Source: SCRA01 sp035533275
GTDB taxonomy: Bacteria; Vulcanimicrobiota; Vulcanimicrobiia; Vulcanimicrobiales; SCRA01
Direction of reading: 5' to 3'
NCBI GenBank assembly: GCA_035533275.1
Contig: DATLUD010000058.1
Location: 1-64,000 of the forward strand
Length of the DNA: 64,000 bases
Below are positions 45,463 to 53,800 of the stretch, one piece after another. The notes beneath the pieces are model-generated. The model had not been told where the DNA came from. It worked only from the letters and a program-made list of their open reading frames with translations, and ran no database searches. The first letter of the stretch is position 1; each line of letters starts with the position of its first letter. Made by a program: the position numbers and the translations under genes.

Positions 45463-46604
45463 ACGAGCGCCGGCCGCTGCAGCGCTTGGCTCGCAAGAGC
45501 GGGCCGGTTCTGCTCGTCCTGCTGGGCGTCGCCGTTGCGCTGGCGATCCTGCTGCGGATCCCCAAGACGGCGACGGTCTTCGTGGTGGCGACGCTCGTGG
45601 CGTTCGGGGTCCACCCCGTCGTCGAGCTGCTCTCGCGGCGCATGGGGCGCGGAGCGGCCATCGCGATCGTCTACGCGATGCTGATGATGCTGCTGGTGCT
45701 CTTCTTTCTCGTCATCGTTCCCGAGGCGATCCTGCAGACGCAGCTCATCTTCGTCAACTCCCCGGACTATCTCGCGCAGATGCAGGCGGCGTTGGGCACC
45801 CTCGACCGCTCGATCCAGAGCCACTTCGGGCGCATTCCCCTGCCGCCCGCGCTCTCCGACCTGCAAGGGCACGCGGTCGCCGAGATCAGTCAGCTCATCT
45901 CGCGCTTGGTCTCCTCGCTGGGAGTGTGGGTGGTCAATACCGTCAACGCCCTGGTCATCGGCGTGACGGCGTTGATCCTCTCGTACTACCTGCTGGTGAA
46001 CGAGGATGCGATCCTCAACGGCTTCAACAGCCTCTTCCCCGCGTCGCGGCGCGCCGAGGCGCGCGGCCTGGCTCACGAGATCTCCTCGATCTTCGGCGGC
46101 TTCATCATCGGACAGGTGATCCTGTGCGCGGCCACGGGGGCCATGACGTTCGCGGCCTTGTGGATCCTGCGCTTCAAGTACGCGGTCTTGATCGCCGTGG
46201 TCTCCGGGCTCTTCTACGCGATCCCATACATCGGGCCGCTGCTGGCCATGCTGCTGGGCGCGGCGCTGGGAGCGCTGCAAGGGTGGCCGATGGCCGGTTG
46301 GGTGACCCTGGTGGTCTTCCTGGCCGCGCGCGTGAGCGACTACGTGCTGGTGCCCAAGGTGATGTCGGCGCACGTCGGGATCTCGCCGATCGCCATCATC
46401 TTCGCCGTCTTCGCGGGCGGCGAGCTCTTCGGCCTGTGGGGTTTGCTGTTAGCCATTCCCGTGGCGGCGCTGATCAAGACCCTCTGGATGTTCTTCATCG
46501 CGCCTCAGCTGGCCCGGGAGGGGCCGCCTGCGGCGGTGCCGGCGCCGGGGGCCGCGACGCCGCCTCGCGAGGATGCGGCCGAGCCGACGCCTCCGAGACC
46601 GTAG
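45459..46604 (+). CDS. AI-2E/PerM-family membrane transporter
   Basis: A 381-residue permease. The family helices ATLVAFGVHPVVELLSRR and AIVYAMLMMLLVLFFLVIVPE, a coiled extracytoplasmic segment (about 95-145) and the signature YAIPYIGPLLAMLLGAALGALQ are present in order. GTG 45459 overlaps the GNAT stop as GTGA; ATG 45447 is an alternative. Some members export the autoinducer-2 signal, others are Na+/H+ antiporters; the substrate here is open. The Pro/Ala/Glu-rich C-terminus overlaps the convergent gene by 110 bp. Confidence 0.88.
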   Translation: MNERRPLQRLARKSGPVLLVLLGVAVALAILLRIPKTATVFVVATLVAFGVHPVVELLSRRMGRGAAIAIVYAMLMMLLVLFFLVIVPEAILQTQLIFVNSPDYLAQMQAALGTLDRSIQSHFGRIPLPPALSDLQGHAVAEISQLISRLVSSLGVWVVNTVNALVIGVTALILSYYLLVNEDAILNGFNSLFPASRRAEARGLAHEISSIFGGFIIGQVILCAATGAMTFAALWILRFKYAVLIAVVSGLFYAIPYIGPLLAMLLGAALGALQGWPMAGWVTLVVFLAARVSDYVLVPKVMSAHVGISPIAIIFAVFAGGELFGLWGLLLAIPVAALIKTLWMFFIAPQLAREGPPAAVPAPGAATPPREDAAEPTPPRP

Positions 46605-47718
46605 CCTCGCCGTCGGGGGGGAAGCCTCGCTCGCGCGCGAGTGCCCGCTCGCGGATCTCGAGTGCGTAGAAGCGCGCTTCCGCCTGCTCCTCCTCGTCGC
46701 TCACGGCGGCTAGCGCGCTCTCGAGCAGCAGCGCCGCGCCGTGCTCGATGCGGGCGCGATCCCACAGCGGAGGGGGAAGTGCCGCGGTGAAATAGTCGGC
46801 GCAGAGCGCGCGGTCGAGCAGCTCCCGCGCGCGCGGGTGCCCCTCGGGATCGCGCAAGGCCAGCTCGAGCGCATGAGCGATGAAGCGCCACTGCACGCGG
46901 TGCACGGGGTGCGCCGGATCGTGCCAGAGCAGCCACGGTCCGCCGTCAGGCTCGCGGATCTCAACCGCGGCGCCCGAGCGGTCGAGCGCGGCGATCCGCT
47001 CGCTGGGCGTTTGGCAGACGAGGGTCGCGTCGTCGAAGAGCGCGGCCAGGCGGCGCAAGCGCGCGGCGTCGTCTCCGAGCCGCTCCACGGGCAACACGCA
47101 GAGCACGCCGTCCCCGGCGCGATCGATGGCCGCCCGCAGGGTGGCCGTTCGCGTCGCCGTGCGCTCGGAGATCGCCTGCGCCAGCTCGCCGTCGGCCGGC
47201 AGCAAGGTCAAGCCGCCGGGGCTGCGCAGGCGCCGGTCGGGCGCGGTCGCCGGCGCGCCGCCGGCGTCGAGGGCGCGGGTGTCGCACAGCAGGTACCGGT
47301 GGCCCGCGCGCTGCGCCACCTGCGCAAACGCCGGGGAGGCCGAACAGGAGCGCGCGGCGGCGCCCGTGGGGCGATATGCCAAGCCGAAGAACGTGCGGTT
47401 GATCGCGGCGTTGCGGGCGAGCTGGCGCAGCGCCTCGTCGTCCCGCAACAGGGGGAGCGGTGCGCCGTAGGCCGAGGTGCCGACGGGCTCGAGCTGCGCG
47501 CGCTCCATCAGGGTGCGCAGCGCGATGACGATCTCTTCGTGGTTGTCGCGGCGCAGGCGCTCGGTGGTGCCGGCGTCCACGATCACGCCGCCGCGCGCCT
47601 GCGGGCGCCGCAGCAGCGCGCGCGTGAGAGGGCGGTAGGCCGTCTTCACCGCCTGCGCGACCGCTTCGCCGTCGAGATCCGGCGGGAGGTGCAGACTGAA
47701 GACGGGGCACCAGCGCAT
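46495..47718 (-). CDS. GH57-like protein lacking the catalytic glutamate
   Basis: A 407-residue protein. The first half follows the glycoside hydrolase 57/polysaccharide deacetylase barrel: FSLHLPPDLDG, YRPLTRALLRRP, VDAGTTERLRRDNHEE and SAYGAPLPLLRDDEALRQL. At the position where GH57 has WPPE with the nucleophile, this protein reads GAAARSCSASP. The second half is not recognised. It is therefore probably inactive as a GH57 enzyme or binds a sugar. It shares one base (TGATG) with the argS stop and overlaps the convergent permease gene by 110 bp through a low-complexity tail. Confidence 0.55.
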   Translation of the reverse strand: MRWCPVFSLHLPPDLDGEAVAQAVKTAYRPLTRALLRRPQARGGVIVDAGTTERLRRDNHEEIVIALRTLMERAQLEPVGTSAYGAPLPLLRDDEALRQLARNAAINRTFFGLAYRPTGAAARSCSASPAFAQVAQRAGHRYLLCDTRALDAGGAPATAPDRRLRSPGGLTLLPADGELAQAISERTATRTATLRAAIDRAGDGVLCVLPVERLGDDAARLRRLAALFDDATLVCQTPSERIAALDRSGAAVEIREPDGGPWLLWHDPAHPVHRVQWRFIAHALELALRDPEGHPRARELLDRALCADYFTAALPPPLWDRARIEHGAALLLESALAAVSDEEEQAEARFYALEIRERALARERGFPPDGEATVSEASARPHPREAASRPPAPAPPQAAPPGPAEAR

Positions 47719-49409
47719 CACATCGCGTCGGGAGCGGAGACGCCCATCAGCCCCAAGGTCGTCGCCAGCACGCGCTTGGCGGCCATGGAGAGGGAGAGGC
47801 GCGCGGCGGAGAGCGCCTCGTCGTCGCCCAAGATCTGGCACTGCGTGTAGAATTGGTGAAAGTCGGCGGCCAGCTCCCGCGCGTAGGTGGTGAGCTGGTG
47901 CGGCTCGCGCGCGCGCGCCGCGGCGAGCGCGCGTTCGGCGAGCTGGGCGATGCGCCGGATGAGCGCGATCTCCGCGGGGTCGCCCAGGCGCTCGAGATCC
48001 TCGCCGCGTTGGGCGCGCGCCAGGCGCTCGGGCGGGGCCTTGCGCAGCACGCTGGCGATGCGCGCGTGGCCGTACTGCACGTAGTAGACGGGGTTGTCCT
48101 GCGTCTGCTGCTTGGCCAGATCGAGATCGAACGTCAGGTGCGAGTCGAGCGCGCGCATGATGAAGAAGAAGCGCGCCGCGTCGACGCCGACCTCTTCGAA
48201 GATCTCGCGCAGCGTAAGGATCTGCCCCTGTCGCTTGGAGGAGGAGACGATCTCGTCGCCGCGCTTGAGCGTCACCTGCTGCGCGATCAGCACCTCGAGG
48301 GCGGCATGGTGTCCCAGCGCCTCCACGAACGCTCTCATCCTCTGGATGTAGCCGTGATGATCGGGTCCCCAGATGTCGATGAGCAGCTCGTTGCCGCGGC
48401 GGAGCTTCTCCCAATGATAGGCCATGTCGCCGGTGAAGTAGGTCGGCCGCCCGTCGCTGCGGACCAGCACGCGGTCCTTGTCGTCGCCGAAATCCGTGGC
48501 CTGGAACCAGAGCGCGCCGTCCTGCTCGTAGCAGTGCCCGCTCGTCTTCATCGCCTCGATCGCCTGTTGGACGTGGCCGCTCGCATGGAGCTCGCGCTCC
48601 GACTGCCAGACGTCGAACTCCACGCCGAAGTCGCGCATGTCGAGCTTCTGCTGCTCGACGATGCGGTCGCGGCCGAAGAGCGAGACCGGTTCCATCCACT
48701 CGCCCGCGTCGGCGTCGATCCAGCGATCGCCGTCGCGCGCGCGCAACGCCTCGGCGATCGGCAGCAGGTACTCGCCGGGATAGCCGTCATCCGGGAACGG
48801 AAAGGCGGGATCCCAGAGCTGGCGGTAGCGCGCGTAGAGCGAACGGCCCAGCGTCTCCAACTGCGCCCCGGCGTCGTTCTGGACCCACTCGACGGTGACG
48901 TCCTCGCCGCAGAAGCGCAGCAGGTGGGCCAGCGTCGACCCGGCGGCCGTGGAGCGGCCCTGCACCACCACCACGGGCCCGGTGGGGTTGGCGCTGCCGA
49001 ACTCCAGGCTGATCTTTCGGCCCGTCTTGGCATGGCGTCCGAATTGCTCGCCTTCGCGCAGCACGTCGCCGACGATCGACTGCCAATACGCCGGCGTCAT
49101 GGCCACGTTGAGGAAGCCCGCTCCCGCCAGCGAGACCGATTGCACGCCCGCGGCGATAACGGCGTCGTCGGCCAGCGCCGCGTGAACGGCGGCGACCAGC
49201 GCCTCGCCGATCGCGCGCGGGTTGGCGCGGGCGAGCTTCGCCGCCTGCATGGCCACCGGGGACGAGAAATCTCCGAAGCGCTCGTCGCGCGCCGGCGAGA
49301 AGACCGTGGACGGAAGCTCCGCCAAGCCGTCGAAGCCGGGTCGCGCGCGCCGGACCGCGTCGGGCAACTGCGCGTCGACAAGGGCTTCGAGTCGCTTGAG
49401 AATGGACAA
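47718..49409 (-). CDS. argS: Arginyl-tRNA synthetase with degenerate HIGH motif
   Basis: A 563-residue class I synthetase. The N-terminal Add-1 domain, the catalytic domain, an SSSKRQG form of the KMSKR loop, the VGVDAARFFFIMR segment and the anticodon-binding domain (HARIASVLRKA onward) are all present. At the HIGH position the sequence SANPTGPVVVVQGRST replaces the usual SANPTGPLHVGHGR, so both catalytic histidines are missing. The DNA reads CCC GTG GTG GTG GTG CAG, without ambiguity. TTG 49409 with GGGAG 6 bases upstream is the best start; GTG 49475 would add 22 residues with no family match. Confidence 0.88.
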   Translation of the reverse strand: MSILKRLEALVDAQLPDAVRRARPGFDGLAELPSTVFSPARDERFGDFSSPVAMQAAKLARANPRAIGEALVAAVHAALADDAVIAAGVQSVSLAGAGFLNVAMTPAYWQSIVGDVLREGEQFGRHAKTGRKISLEFGSANPTGPVVVVQGRSTAAGSTLAHLLRFCGEDVTVEWVQNDAGAQLETLGRSLYARYRQLWDPAFPFPDDGYPGEYLLPIAEALRARDGDRWIDADAGEWMEPVSLFGRDRIVEQQKLDMRDFGVEFDVWQSERELHASGHVQQAIEAMKTSGHCYEQDGALWFQATDFGDDKDRVLVRSDGRPTYFTGDMAYHWEKLRRGNELLIDIWGPDHHGYIQRMRAFVEALGHHAALEVLIAQQVTLKRGDEIVSSSKRQGQILTLREIFEEVGVDAARFFFIMRALDSHLTFDLDLAKQQTQDNPVYYVQYGHARIASVLRKAPPERLARAQRGEDLERLGDPAEIALIRRIAQLAERALAAARAREPHQLTTYARELAADFHQFYTQCQILGDDEALSAARLSLSMAAKRVLATTLGLMGVSAPDAM

Positions 49410-49835
49410 GGCGTGCTCCCGCGTGATGGGTCGAAGCGTGAGATGAAGCCCATTCCTTTGCGACGCCTCTCGCACTCCCCCTTCTCTGCTGCGGTTCGTC
49501 TGCCACGGAGGTCGGGGCTACCGTGTCCCGGATTCGGGACGCCCGTGAGGGTCGTCGCGCGCCGTCGGTCCCCCCACTCGGGACGCTCGTCGCCACGCTC
49601 TCCTGCGTGGCTCCTGCTCGTTCGCGCCCGCGCTCTCGCCATCCATGGCTCCGCGCGGGCGTCGAAACGCCCTCGAGGGGACCGACGGCGCGCGACGACC
49701 GCGTCTGCGCATCGTGCGACCGACGTTGCGGGAGCGAAACTGTTGCCTCGGATGCGGCTGCGACATGGCGGGCGCCACAGACGGCCACGCGCTTCCCAAG
49801 CGGCGGCACCGACGATGCGTGGCGGGTGGCGAGAG
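49410..49835. other. Gene-free region between rlmH and argS
   Basis: I find no supportable ORF. The stretch holds the inverted-repeat element at 49550-49700. It also has a small hairpin GTCCCG-GATT-CGGGAC (49525-49540) and a hairpin just past the rlmH stop built from GCCACGC and GCGTGGC (within about 49771-49831), which may end rlmH transcription. The argS promoter must also lie here. Confidence 0.6.
49550..49700. repeat. Long inverted-repeat element, copy 2
   Basis: The arms are 49550-49573 and 49677-49700, a perfect 24-base inverted repeat (right arm starts GGGGACCGACGGCGCG). About 103 bases lie between. On the minus strand the interior reads CATGGATGGCGAGAGCG, CGCAGGAGAGCGTGG and GAGCGTCCCGAGTGGG, matching the order of motifs in the 27.1-kb element. 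The arms of the two copies have different sequences although each is self-complementary. Confidence 0.65.
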
Positions 49836-50297
49836 TCAGTGGTGGTACGGCTCGTTGCGCAGGATCTTGTGGGCGCGGTAGAGCTGCTCGAGCGCGAGGG
49901 CGCGCGCCCACTCGTGCAGCAGCGTGAGCCGGGAGAGGCTCCACAGGCGGGTGGCGCGTGCGCGGAGCGAGGCGTCGGCACCGAAGGTCCCGGCGACGAC
50001 GATGACCAGACGCGAGGTGCCTGTGCGCGTGAGGTCATCGATCCGGCGCGCCAGCTCCGGGCTCGACCACTCCTCTCCCTCGCGCTCGAGCAGCCAGACC
50101 ACGTCGTCGGGCGAGAGCCGCGCGAGGATGCGCCCGGCCTCCTCTCGCATCGCCGCCGCCGCGTCGCTCCCATGCGCGGCCGGGACCTCGGCGAGGTCGA
50201 GCGAGGCATACGGCCGGAGGCGCCGCGCGAAATCGTCGACGGCGGCGGCGACGTAGCGTTCCTTGACCTTGCCGACGGCCAGCACCTGGATGCGCAT
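49836..50297 (-). CDS. rlmH: 23S rRNA pseudouridine-1915 N3-methyltransferase
   Basis: A 153-residue SPOUT methyltransferase that acts on pseudouridine 1915 in helix 69 of 70S ribosomes. It opens MRIQVLAVGKVKERYVAA; the trefoil knot is VWLLEREGEEWSS, VIVVAGTFGAD and WSLSRLTLLHEWARALALEQLYRA, and it ends HKILRNEPYHH as in orthologues. It forms a run with dprA upstream (14 bp apart). Confidence 0.95.
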   Translation of the reverse strand: MRIQVLAVGKVKERYVAAAVDDFARRLRPYASLDLAEVPAAHGSDAAAAMREEAGRILARLSPDDVVWLLEREGEEWSSPELARRIDDLTRTGTSRLVIVVAGTFGADASLRARATRLWSLSRLTLLHEWARALALEQLYRAHKILRNEPYHH

Positions 50298-50311
50298 CGG
50301 CCGTAGCTTGG

Positions 50312-51211
50312 CTACCCGGAGAGCGCCACCCGCCCGCCGCCGCGATCCTCGACGACCCCGTGGAGCTCGAGGATCGCCAGGGCTCCGCGGAGCAGGCCGA
50401 TCGGCGCGCCGCATCGCTCGACGAGCTCGTCGTGGCAGCGCTCGCCGTCGGCAAGCGCCCCCACGATCCGCTCGGCGAGACCCCCTTCGACCCCGGCGAT
50501 CCCCTGCAGCCGCCGGCGCGCTTGCCGCGCCGGAGGCGGGGCGCGGAGCCCCAGATCGTCGCAGACGTCGCGCCCGTCGCGCACCGCGCGCGCCCCCTCG
50601 CGCAGCAAGCGCAGGCAGCCGGCTCCCTTCGGGCGGTCGACGTCCCAAGGGAGGGCGAAGAGCTCGCGTCCCAACTCCATGGCCCAGCCTGCGGTGTTGA
50701 CGGCTCCGCCGCGGTGCCCGGACTCCACGACGACCACGCCACGCGCGAGAGCGGCGACCAAACGGTTGCGTTCGAGGAACTGGTGCCCCAGCACGGGGTG
50801 CGTGGGCGGGTACTCGGAGAGCACGCAGCCGCCCGCCGCCACGATCTCCCGCGCCAGTCCGCGGTTGGACGGCGGAAAGAATCGGTCGTGTCCCCCGCCC
50901 AGCACGCCGATGGTGCGGCCGCCCGCGGCCAGGGCTCCGCGGTGCGCGGCCCCGTCGATCCCCAACGCCAGGCCGGAGACGACGACCACGCCCGCGGAGG
51001 CGAGCTCGCGCGCGATCGCCTCGCTGCGCGCGATTCCGGCCGGAGTCGCGGCCCGGGTGCCGACCACGGCGACGCCCACCCACGGCAGGGGCGGGGGCTC
51101 GCCCCACGCGTAGAGCGCCCCGGGGGGATCGGCGAGGTCGCCGAGGCCGGGGAGCAAGGATGGCTCGATGAGTTGAACACCGTTCAGCGACGGCGGGTCG
51201 AATTGGTTCAC
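50312..51211 (-). CDS. dprA: DNA-processing protein DprA
   Basis: A 299-residue Rossmann-fold protein that loads RecA on incoming single-stranded DNA in natural transformation. VAVVGTRAATPAGIARSEAIA, VVSGLALGIDGAAHRGAL, TIGVLGGGHDRFFPPSN and FLERNRLVAALARGVVVVES carry the family core, and GGAVNTAGWAMELGRE follows. A C-terminal winged-helix (about 235-299) is present. The N-terminal SAM domain is missing or reduced. The start is GTG 51211. Confidence 0.93.
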   Translation of the reverse strand: MNQFDPPSLNGVQLIEPSLLPGLGDLADPPGALYAWGEPPPLPWVGVAVVGTRAATPAGIARSEAIARELASAGVVVVSGLALGIDGAAHRGALAAGGRTIGVLGGGHDRFFPPSNRGLAREIVAAGGCVLSEYPPTHPVLGHQFLERNRLVAALARGVVVVESGHRGGAVNTAGWAMELGRELFALPWDVDRPKGAGCLRLLREGARAVRDGRDVCDDLGLRAPPPARQARRRLQGIAGVEGGLAERIVGALADGERCHDELVERCGAPIGLLRGALAILELHGVVEDRGGGRVALSG

Positions 51212-51249
51212 CAGCCGTCATCTGCCTGAACTGGGACCTTTGGCAAGGC

Positions 51250-51279
51250 TTGTCGCCGCTGAACCCCTCGGCGTATACT
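51250..51279 (+). promoter_or_regulatory. Sigma-70-type promoter for the 81-residue protein gene
   Basis: TTGTCG (51250-51255), 18 bases, TATACT (51274-51279). The start codon at 51291 lies about 5 bases beyond the expected transcription start, and no Shine-Dalgarno sequence is present, so translation is probably leaderless or nearly so. The same -10 (TATACT) recurs in the nrdR promoter 600 bp away. Confidence 0.5.
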
Positions 51280-51290
51280 CGAAGACAACC

Positions 51291-51536
51291 ATGGAGCAGC
51301 AGCGCACGGGCGATCTCCTTCAAGCCCTTCACGACGAGCTGGCGCGCGTGGAGGCGGCCCTCATGACCGCGTCCGGCGGGGAGGCGCGGCGCCTCCGCCG
51401 GCACCACCGCCATCTGCTGATGACGGCTGCCGAGGTCCAGCGCTGCGAGCAACGCCGCCTGCGGCACTACGTCGGCCGTCTACTCGGCCGCTCCGGGCCG
51501 CCGCGCCTGCGGCGCGTCTCGATCTCGCTGAACTGA
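51291..51536 (+). CDS. Small basic helical protein, unknown function
   Basis: An 81-residue protein. MEQQRTGDLLQALHDELARVE forms a helix, then a Arg/His-rich helix (GEARRLRRHHRHLLMTAAEVQRCEQRR) and a basic tail. Basic, with one cysteine; it might bind nucleic acid. It is not recognised. ATG 51291 is chosen over an upstream in-frame start because the promoter leaves no room for more. Confidence 0.55.
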   Translation: MEQQRTGDLLQALHDELARVEAALMTASGGEARRLRRHHRHLLMTAAEVQRCEQRRLRHYVGRLLGRSGPPRLRRVSISLN

Positions 51537-51634
51537 CCGATTTCGCCGAGCGGAACCAGGACGCACGCGGCGCCCCTGGAATAAGCGCGCCAACGCGGGG
51601 TGGTTTGCACCCCGGTCCAGCCGTTGGAGGATGC

Positions 51635-51778
51635 ATGGCAGAAGCGTACTGCGTGAAGTGTAAGACGAAGCGCCAGATGCAGAACGAAGAGAAGATCACG
51701 ATGAAGAACGGGCGGCCCGCCACGCAGGGGAAGTGCCCGGTGTGTGGGACCAAGCTCTTCAAGATCGGCGCCGGCTAA
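51635..51778 (+). CDS. DUF5679-type zinc ribbon protein
   Basis: A 47-residue protein. Two CxxC knuckles (CVKC at residues 6-9, CPVC at 34-37) frame a basic centre (KTKRQMQNEEKITMKNG, then RPATQGK). This is the DUF5679 pattern common in Chloroflexota, Eremiobacterota and archaea. TTGGAGGATGC gives a strong ribosome site. It may bind nucleic acid or a ribosomal partner; the role is unknown. A GC-rich hairpin follows at 51793. Confidence 0.88.
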   Translation: MAEAYCVKCKTKRQMQNEEKITMKNGRPATQGKCPVCGTKLFKIGAG

Positions 51779-51792
51779 CGGCGCGGCCGGGC

Positions 51793-51815
51793 GGGGCGGG
51801 CCACTGGTCCGCCCC
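51793..51815 (+). terminator. GC-rich hairpin after DUF5679 gene
   Basis: GGGGCGGGCC (51793-51802) pairs with GGTCCGCCCC (51806-51815) with one G-U pair and a 3-base loop. It lies 15 bases past the stop codon. No T-run follows, so termination efficiency is uncertain. Confidence 0.4.
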
Positions 51816-51863
51816 CGGCACGCTGCGCCGAGCGGGGAGCGCGGCGCAGCGAGTGGGGATCAT

Positions 51864-51893
51864 TTGACCTCCGCAACCGCTGGTGGCTATACT
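51864..51893 (+). promoter_or_regulatory. Sigma-70-type promoter of nrdR
   Basis: TTGACC (51864-51869), 18 bases, TATACT (51888-51893). The start codon is at 51947, leaving a leader of about 45 bases that ends with GCAGGGTC. It is the best promoter match in the window. Confidence 0.65.
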
Positions 51894-51946
51894 GTTCGCA
51901 CACCACTAGGGGTCGTGGGTCCACCCACGGCAGGACGAGCAGGGTC

Positions 51947-52393
51947 GTGATCTGTCCGAGCTGCCAGAAGAGCGAGACGCGGGTCGTTGATTCGCGCGAC
52001 GATGAAACCGTGGTTCGCAGGCGGCGCGAGTGCCTGGCCTGCAAGCATCGCTTCACGACCTACGAGCGCATGGAGGCGCCCCGCCTCTTCGTCGTCAAGA
52101 AGGACGGCCGCCGCGAGCAGTACAGCCGCGAGAAAGTCCTGGTCGGCCTGCGCAAGGCCTGCGAGAAGCGTCCCGTCTCGGAGACTCAGCTCGAGGAGGT
52201 CGTCGCTTCCATCGAGCGCGAGCTCTTTGCCCGCGGCGAGACCGAGGTCCCGACCAGCATGGTTGGGGAGAAGATCATGGAGGCGCTCAAGGACCTGGAC
52301 AAGGTCGCCTATATTCGGTATGCCAGTGTCTATCGCGCCTTCCGGGACGTTGAGTCGTTCCAAGAAGAGCTTGCGCAACTCCTGAATCAGTAG
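51947..52393 (+). CDS. nrdR: Transcriptional repressor NrdR
   Basis: A 148-residue repressor of ribonucleotide reductase genes. The zinc finger is CPSC...CLAC with VVDSRDDETVVRRRRECLACKHRFTTYER in the usual order. The ATP-cone (about 49-139) begins LFVVKKDGRREQYSREKVL. Box-binding depends on ATP/dATP bound to the cone. The start is GTG 51947 (GTGATCTGTCCG). The dut gene follows by 6 bp, so the two nucleotide-pool genes are co-transcribed. Confidence 0.95.
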   Translation: MICPSCQKSETRVVDSRDDETVVRRRRECLACKHRFTTYERMEAPRLFVVKKDGRREQYSREKVLVGLRKACEKRPVSETQLEEVVASIERELFARGETEVPTSMVGEKIMEALKDLDKVAYIRYASVYRAFRDVESFQEELAQLLNQ

Positions 52394-52399
52394 GGCAGC

Positions 52400-52840
52400 A
52401 TGATCGTCTCGATTCGGATCCTGCCGGAGGGAGAGGGGCTTCCGCTACCCGCGTACATGAGCGCCCAGGCGGCCGGCGCTGACCTGCACGCCGCCGTCGA
52501 GGGCGAGCTGGTCATCGAGCCGGGTGAGCGCGCGCTGGTCTCCGCCGGCTTCTCGATCGCACTCCCGCCCGGTTACGAGGCGCAGATCCGTCCGCGCAGC
52601 GGACTGGCCCTGCGCCACGGCGTGACGCTCCTGAACAGCCCCGGCACCATCGACGCCGACTACCGCGGACCCGTCTCCGTGATCCTGGCGAACCTGGGAC
52701 GAGAGGCGTTCGTCGTCCGCCGCGGCGACCGCATCGCGCAGATGGTGATCGCGCCCGTGCTGCAGGCCGACTTCCTGGTGGCCGGCGAGCTCCCCGTCTC
52801 CGAGCGCGCCGGAGCCGGTTTCGGGTCCACAGGACGATGA
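52400..52840 (+). CDS. dut: Deoxyuridine 5'-triphosphate nucleotidohydrolase
   Basis: A 146-residue trimeric dUTPase that removes dUTP and supplies dUMP. Motif 1 AGADLHAAVEGELVI, motif 2 PRSGLALRHGV, motif 3 SPGTIDADYRGPVSVILANLG, motif 4 RGDRIAQMVIAPVL and motif 5 RAGAGFGSTGR are all present. The stop overlaps the panE ATG by 4 bases. Confidence 0.95.
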   Translation: MIVSIRILPEGEGLPLPAYMSAQAAGADLHAAVEGELVIEPGERALVSAGFSIALPPGYEAQIRPRSGLALRHGVTLLNSPGTIDADYRGPVSVILANLGREAFVVRRGDRIAQMVIAPVLQADFLVAGELPVSERAGAGFGSTGR

Positions 52841-53796
52841 AGGTCTACGTCGTCGGGGGCGGCGCCGTCGGGAGGTATCTCGGCGGTCTGCTGGCCGATC
52901 ACGGCGGCGAGGTGATCTATGCGCCTCGAGACCTCGAGCAGGTCGTGCCGATCGATGGCCTGGATTTGGCGCTTGTGGCGGTGAAATCGTACGACACGCC
53001 GGGAGCCGTCGAAACGCTGCGCCGCGCGCTTGGCCGCGCGATGGGGACCACCATCCTGACGGTGCAGAACGGGATCGGCGCGGAGGAGCAGCTCGCGGAG
53101 GCCTTCGGGGCCGATGCCGTGGCGTCCGGAGCACTCACCGTTCCTGTCCAGCTCGACGACGACCGCGTGCTCGCCACGGGCTCCGGCGGCTTGGGCATCG
53201 CGCCGGTCGGGGGCGCCTCGATCAACTGGCTCTTGGCGGCGTTCGGATCGACGGGCATCGAGGTGCGGTCTTATGCCGACTACCGCGCGCTGAAGTGGTC
53301 GAAGCTGGTCATCAACCTCGTCGCCAACGCCACGTGTGCCATCCTCGACAGCCTCCCGGAGCATTTGGTGAAGCACCCGGGAGCCTTTCGCCTGGAGGTG
53401 CACGCGCTGCGTGAGGCCGTGCGCGTCGTTCGCGCGCAAGGGATCGCGCTGGTCGACTTGCCGCGCTACCGCGTGCGTGCGCTCGCAAACGCGCTGCGCC
53501 TTCCCTCGGCGCTCGCGCGCCTGCTGCTGGCCTCCCGCGTGGCGGGGGCGCGCGGCGAGAAGCCGCCGTCGCTGCTCTTGGACCTGCGCTCCGGCAGGCC
53601 GCGCACGGAAGTGAGCGCGCTCAACGGCGCGGTGGTGCGCGCCGGCAAGGCCGCTGGCGTGCCCACGCCGGTCAATGCCGTGCTCACCGACATCCTCGAG
53701 GACATCGTGCGCTCCCAGGCGCTCTGGGCGAAGTACCGGCAGCGCCCGGAGGCGCTGATCGCGCGCGTCGACGAGGCGACCGGCGGCCGCTGGTAG
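52837..53796 (+). CDS. panE: Ketopantoate reductase family protein
   Basis: A 319-residue NADPH-dependent reductase. The Rossmann motif is VYVVGGGAVGRYLGGLLADHGG; LALVAVKSYDT, TVQNGIGAEEQLAEAFG and KWSKLVINLVANATCAI follow, including the catalytic lysine in KWSK. PanE makes pantoate for coenzyme A; several family members serve other substrates, so the specific role is likely but not proven. The operon is nrdR-dut-panE. It ends 4 bp from the convergent chdC gene. Confidence 0.85.
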   Translation: MKVYVVGGGAVGRYLGGLLADHGGEVIYAPRDLEQVVPIDGLDLALVAVKSYDTPGAVETLRRALGRAMGTTILTVQNGIGAEEQLAEAFGADAVASGALTVPVQLDDDRVLATGSGGLGIAPVGGASINWLLAAFGSTGIEVRSYADYRALKWSKLVINLVANATCAILDSLPEHLVKHPGAFRLEVHALREAVRVVRAQGIALVDLPRYRVRALANALRLPSALARLLLASRVAGARGEKPPSLLLDLRSGRPRTEVSALNGAVVRAGKAAGVPTPVNAVLTDILEDIVRSQALWAKYRQRPEALIARVDEATGGRW

Positions 53797-53800
53797 GCTC

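Noticed and set aside
49410..49835. Plus-strand frames of 78-134 codons over the inverted-repeat element
   Set aside because: They have Arg/Ala/Pro-rich composition with no ribosome site and no family; the DNA is better explained by repeats and hairpins.
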